Positions 5,645-5,798 of a stretch of DNA of 5,798 bases are shown here, piece by piece. Every line of letters starts with the position of its first letter. The stretch's first letter is position 1. The stretch comes from Deltaproteobacteria bacterium (GTDB lineage Bacteria; Desulfobacterota; Desulfovibrionia; Desulfovibrionales; Desulfovibrionaceae): assembly GCA_020861205.1 (NCBI GenBank), contig JAJBSY010000178.1:1-5798 (forward strand), in the 5' to 3' direction. The position numbers and the translations under genes were made by a program. Under the pieces are notes generated by a model. The model saw nothing but the letters and a program-made list of their open reading frames with translations, was not told the origin of the DNA and ran no database searches.

Positions 5645-5668
5645 TTTCCGGGATATCCCGTAAGGAAA
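5645..5668 (+). promoter_or_regulatory. palindrome overlapping the LysR-type gene's ribosome binding site
   Basis: CGGGATATCCCG (5649-5660) is a perfect 12-bp palindrome. It is flanked by TTTCC (5645-5649) and GGAAA (5664-5668), which can also pair. The right flank is part of the Shine-Dalgarno sequence (AAGGA at 5662-5666, and again at 5668-5672). As DNA it could be an autoregulatory operator; as RNA it could partly hide the ribosome binding site. Neither role is shown by the sequence alone. Confidence 0.3.
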
Positions 5669-5678
5669 AGGATTTCTC

Positions 5679-5798
5679 ATGGCGAAAAAATTGCAGATGC
5701 TGCCTGAAAAGGTGAACTGGTCCCTCCTGCATACCTTCCTCGTTATTGTGGCCAAAAAAAGTTTGAGCATGGCGGCCGCCCGGCTGGACCTCACCCAG
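5679..5798 (+). CDS. LysR-type transcriptional regulator, N-terminal 40 residues (runs off window)
   Basis: The frame begins with ATG at 5679, 6 bases after AAGGA (5668-5672); an in-frame TAA at 5661-5663 rules out an earlier start. After a 13-residue polar extension, the sequence WSLLHTFLVIVAKKSLSMAA (14-33) followed by ARLDLTQ (34-40) is the start of a LysR winged helix-turn-helix: first helix with Leu-x2-Phe, then the S-x2-x-A-A-x2-L-x3-Q helix that normally continues PAVS. The effector-binding domain lies outside the window. It is divergent from the symporter unit, the usual arrangement for a LysR-type protein and its target, and operator-like dyads lie between them. Its inducer is presumably a substrate or product of the pathway, which is inference. 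Confidence 0.88.
   Translation, partial: MAKKLQMLPEKVNWSLLHTFLVIVAKKSLSMAAARLDLTQ

Overview
The window looks like a chromosomal segment from a GC-rich Gram-negative bacterium. Genes are roughly 60% G+C by eye, start sites carry strong AGGAGG-type ribosome binding sites, and the intergenic regions are AT-rich and full of dyads. A Desulfovibrio/Bilophila-type deltaproteobacterium would fit, but this is a guess from style and nothing in the sequence fixes the taxon.

Layout, left to right. Positions 1-12 hold only the first four codons of a leftward gene of unknown identity. A 478-base divergent intergenic region follows. A rightward gene (491-1708) encodes a Zn-dependent M20 amidohydrolase of the N-carbamoyl-amino-acid hydrolase / beta-ureidopropionase / allantoate amidohydrolase group. 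Two hairpins (1712-1766 and 1837-1866) separate it from a convergent leftward unit. That unit is read from right to left: a 15-codon leader ORF (5225-5178), a sodium:solute symporter (5178-3391) and an AbgB-like M20D amidohydrolase (3310-1907). Divergent from it, the right edge carries the first 40 codons of a LysR-type regulator (5679 onward), behind an AT-rich control region packed with inverted repeats.

How the genes may work together (inference): the symporter imports an amide- or ureide-type compound, the AbgB-like enzyme and/or the carbamoylase-like enzyme hydrolyse it in the cytoplasm, and the LysR-type protein controls the genes. The strongest sign that the whole segment is one regulated unit is an exact 15-bp repeat, CAAACGATCATTTTT, followed in both copies 10 bases later by ATGAAT. 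One copy lies in each of the two divergent intergenic regions, about 5.4 kb apart, flanking the catabolic genes. A second recurrent word, CATGAAAA, also occurs in both regions.

Other points of note are the leader ORF whose stop codon overlaps the symporter start, apparent substitutions at conserved sodium-pathway residues of the symporter, and an AbgB homologue with no AbgA partner in view. I found no mobile element, CRISPR array, complete tRNA or rRNA gene.
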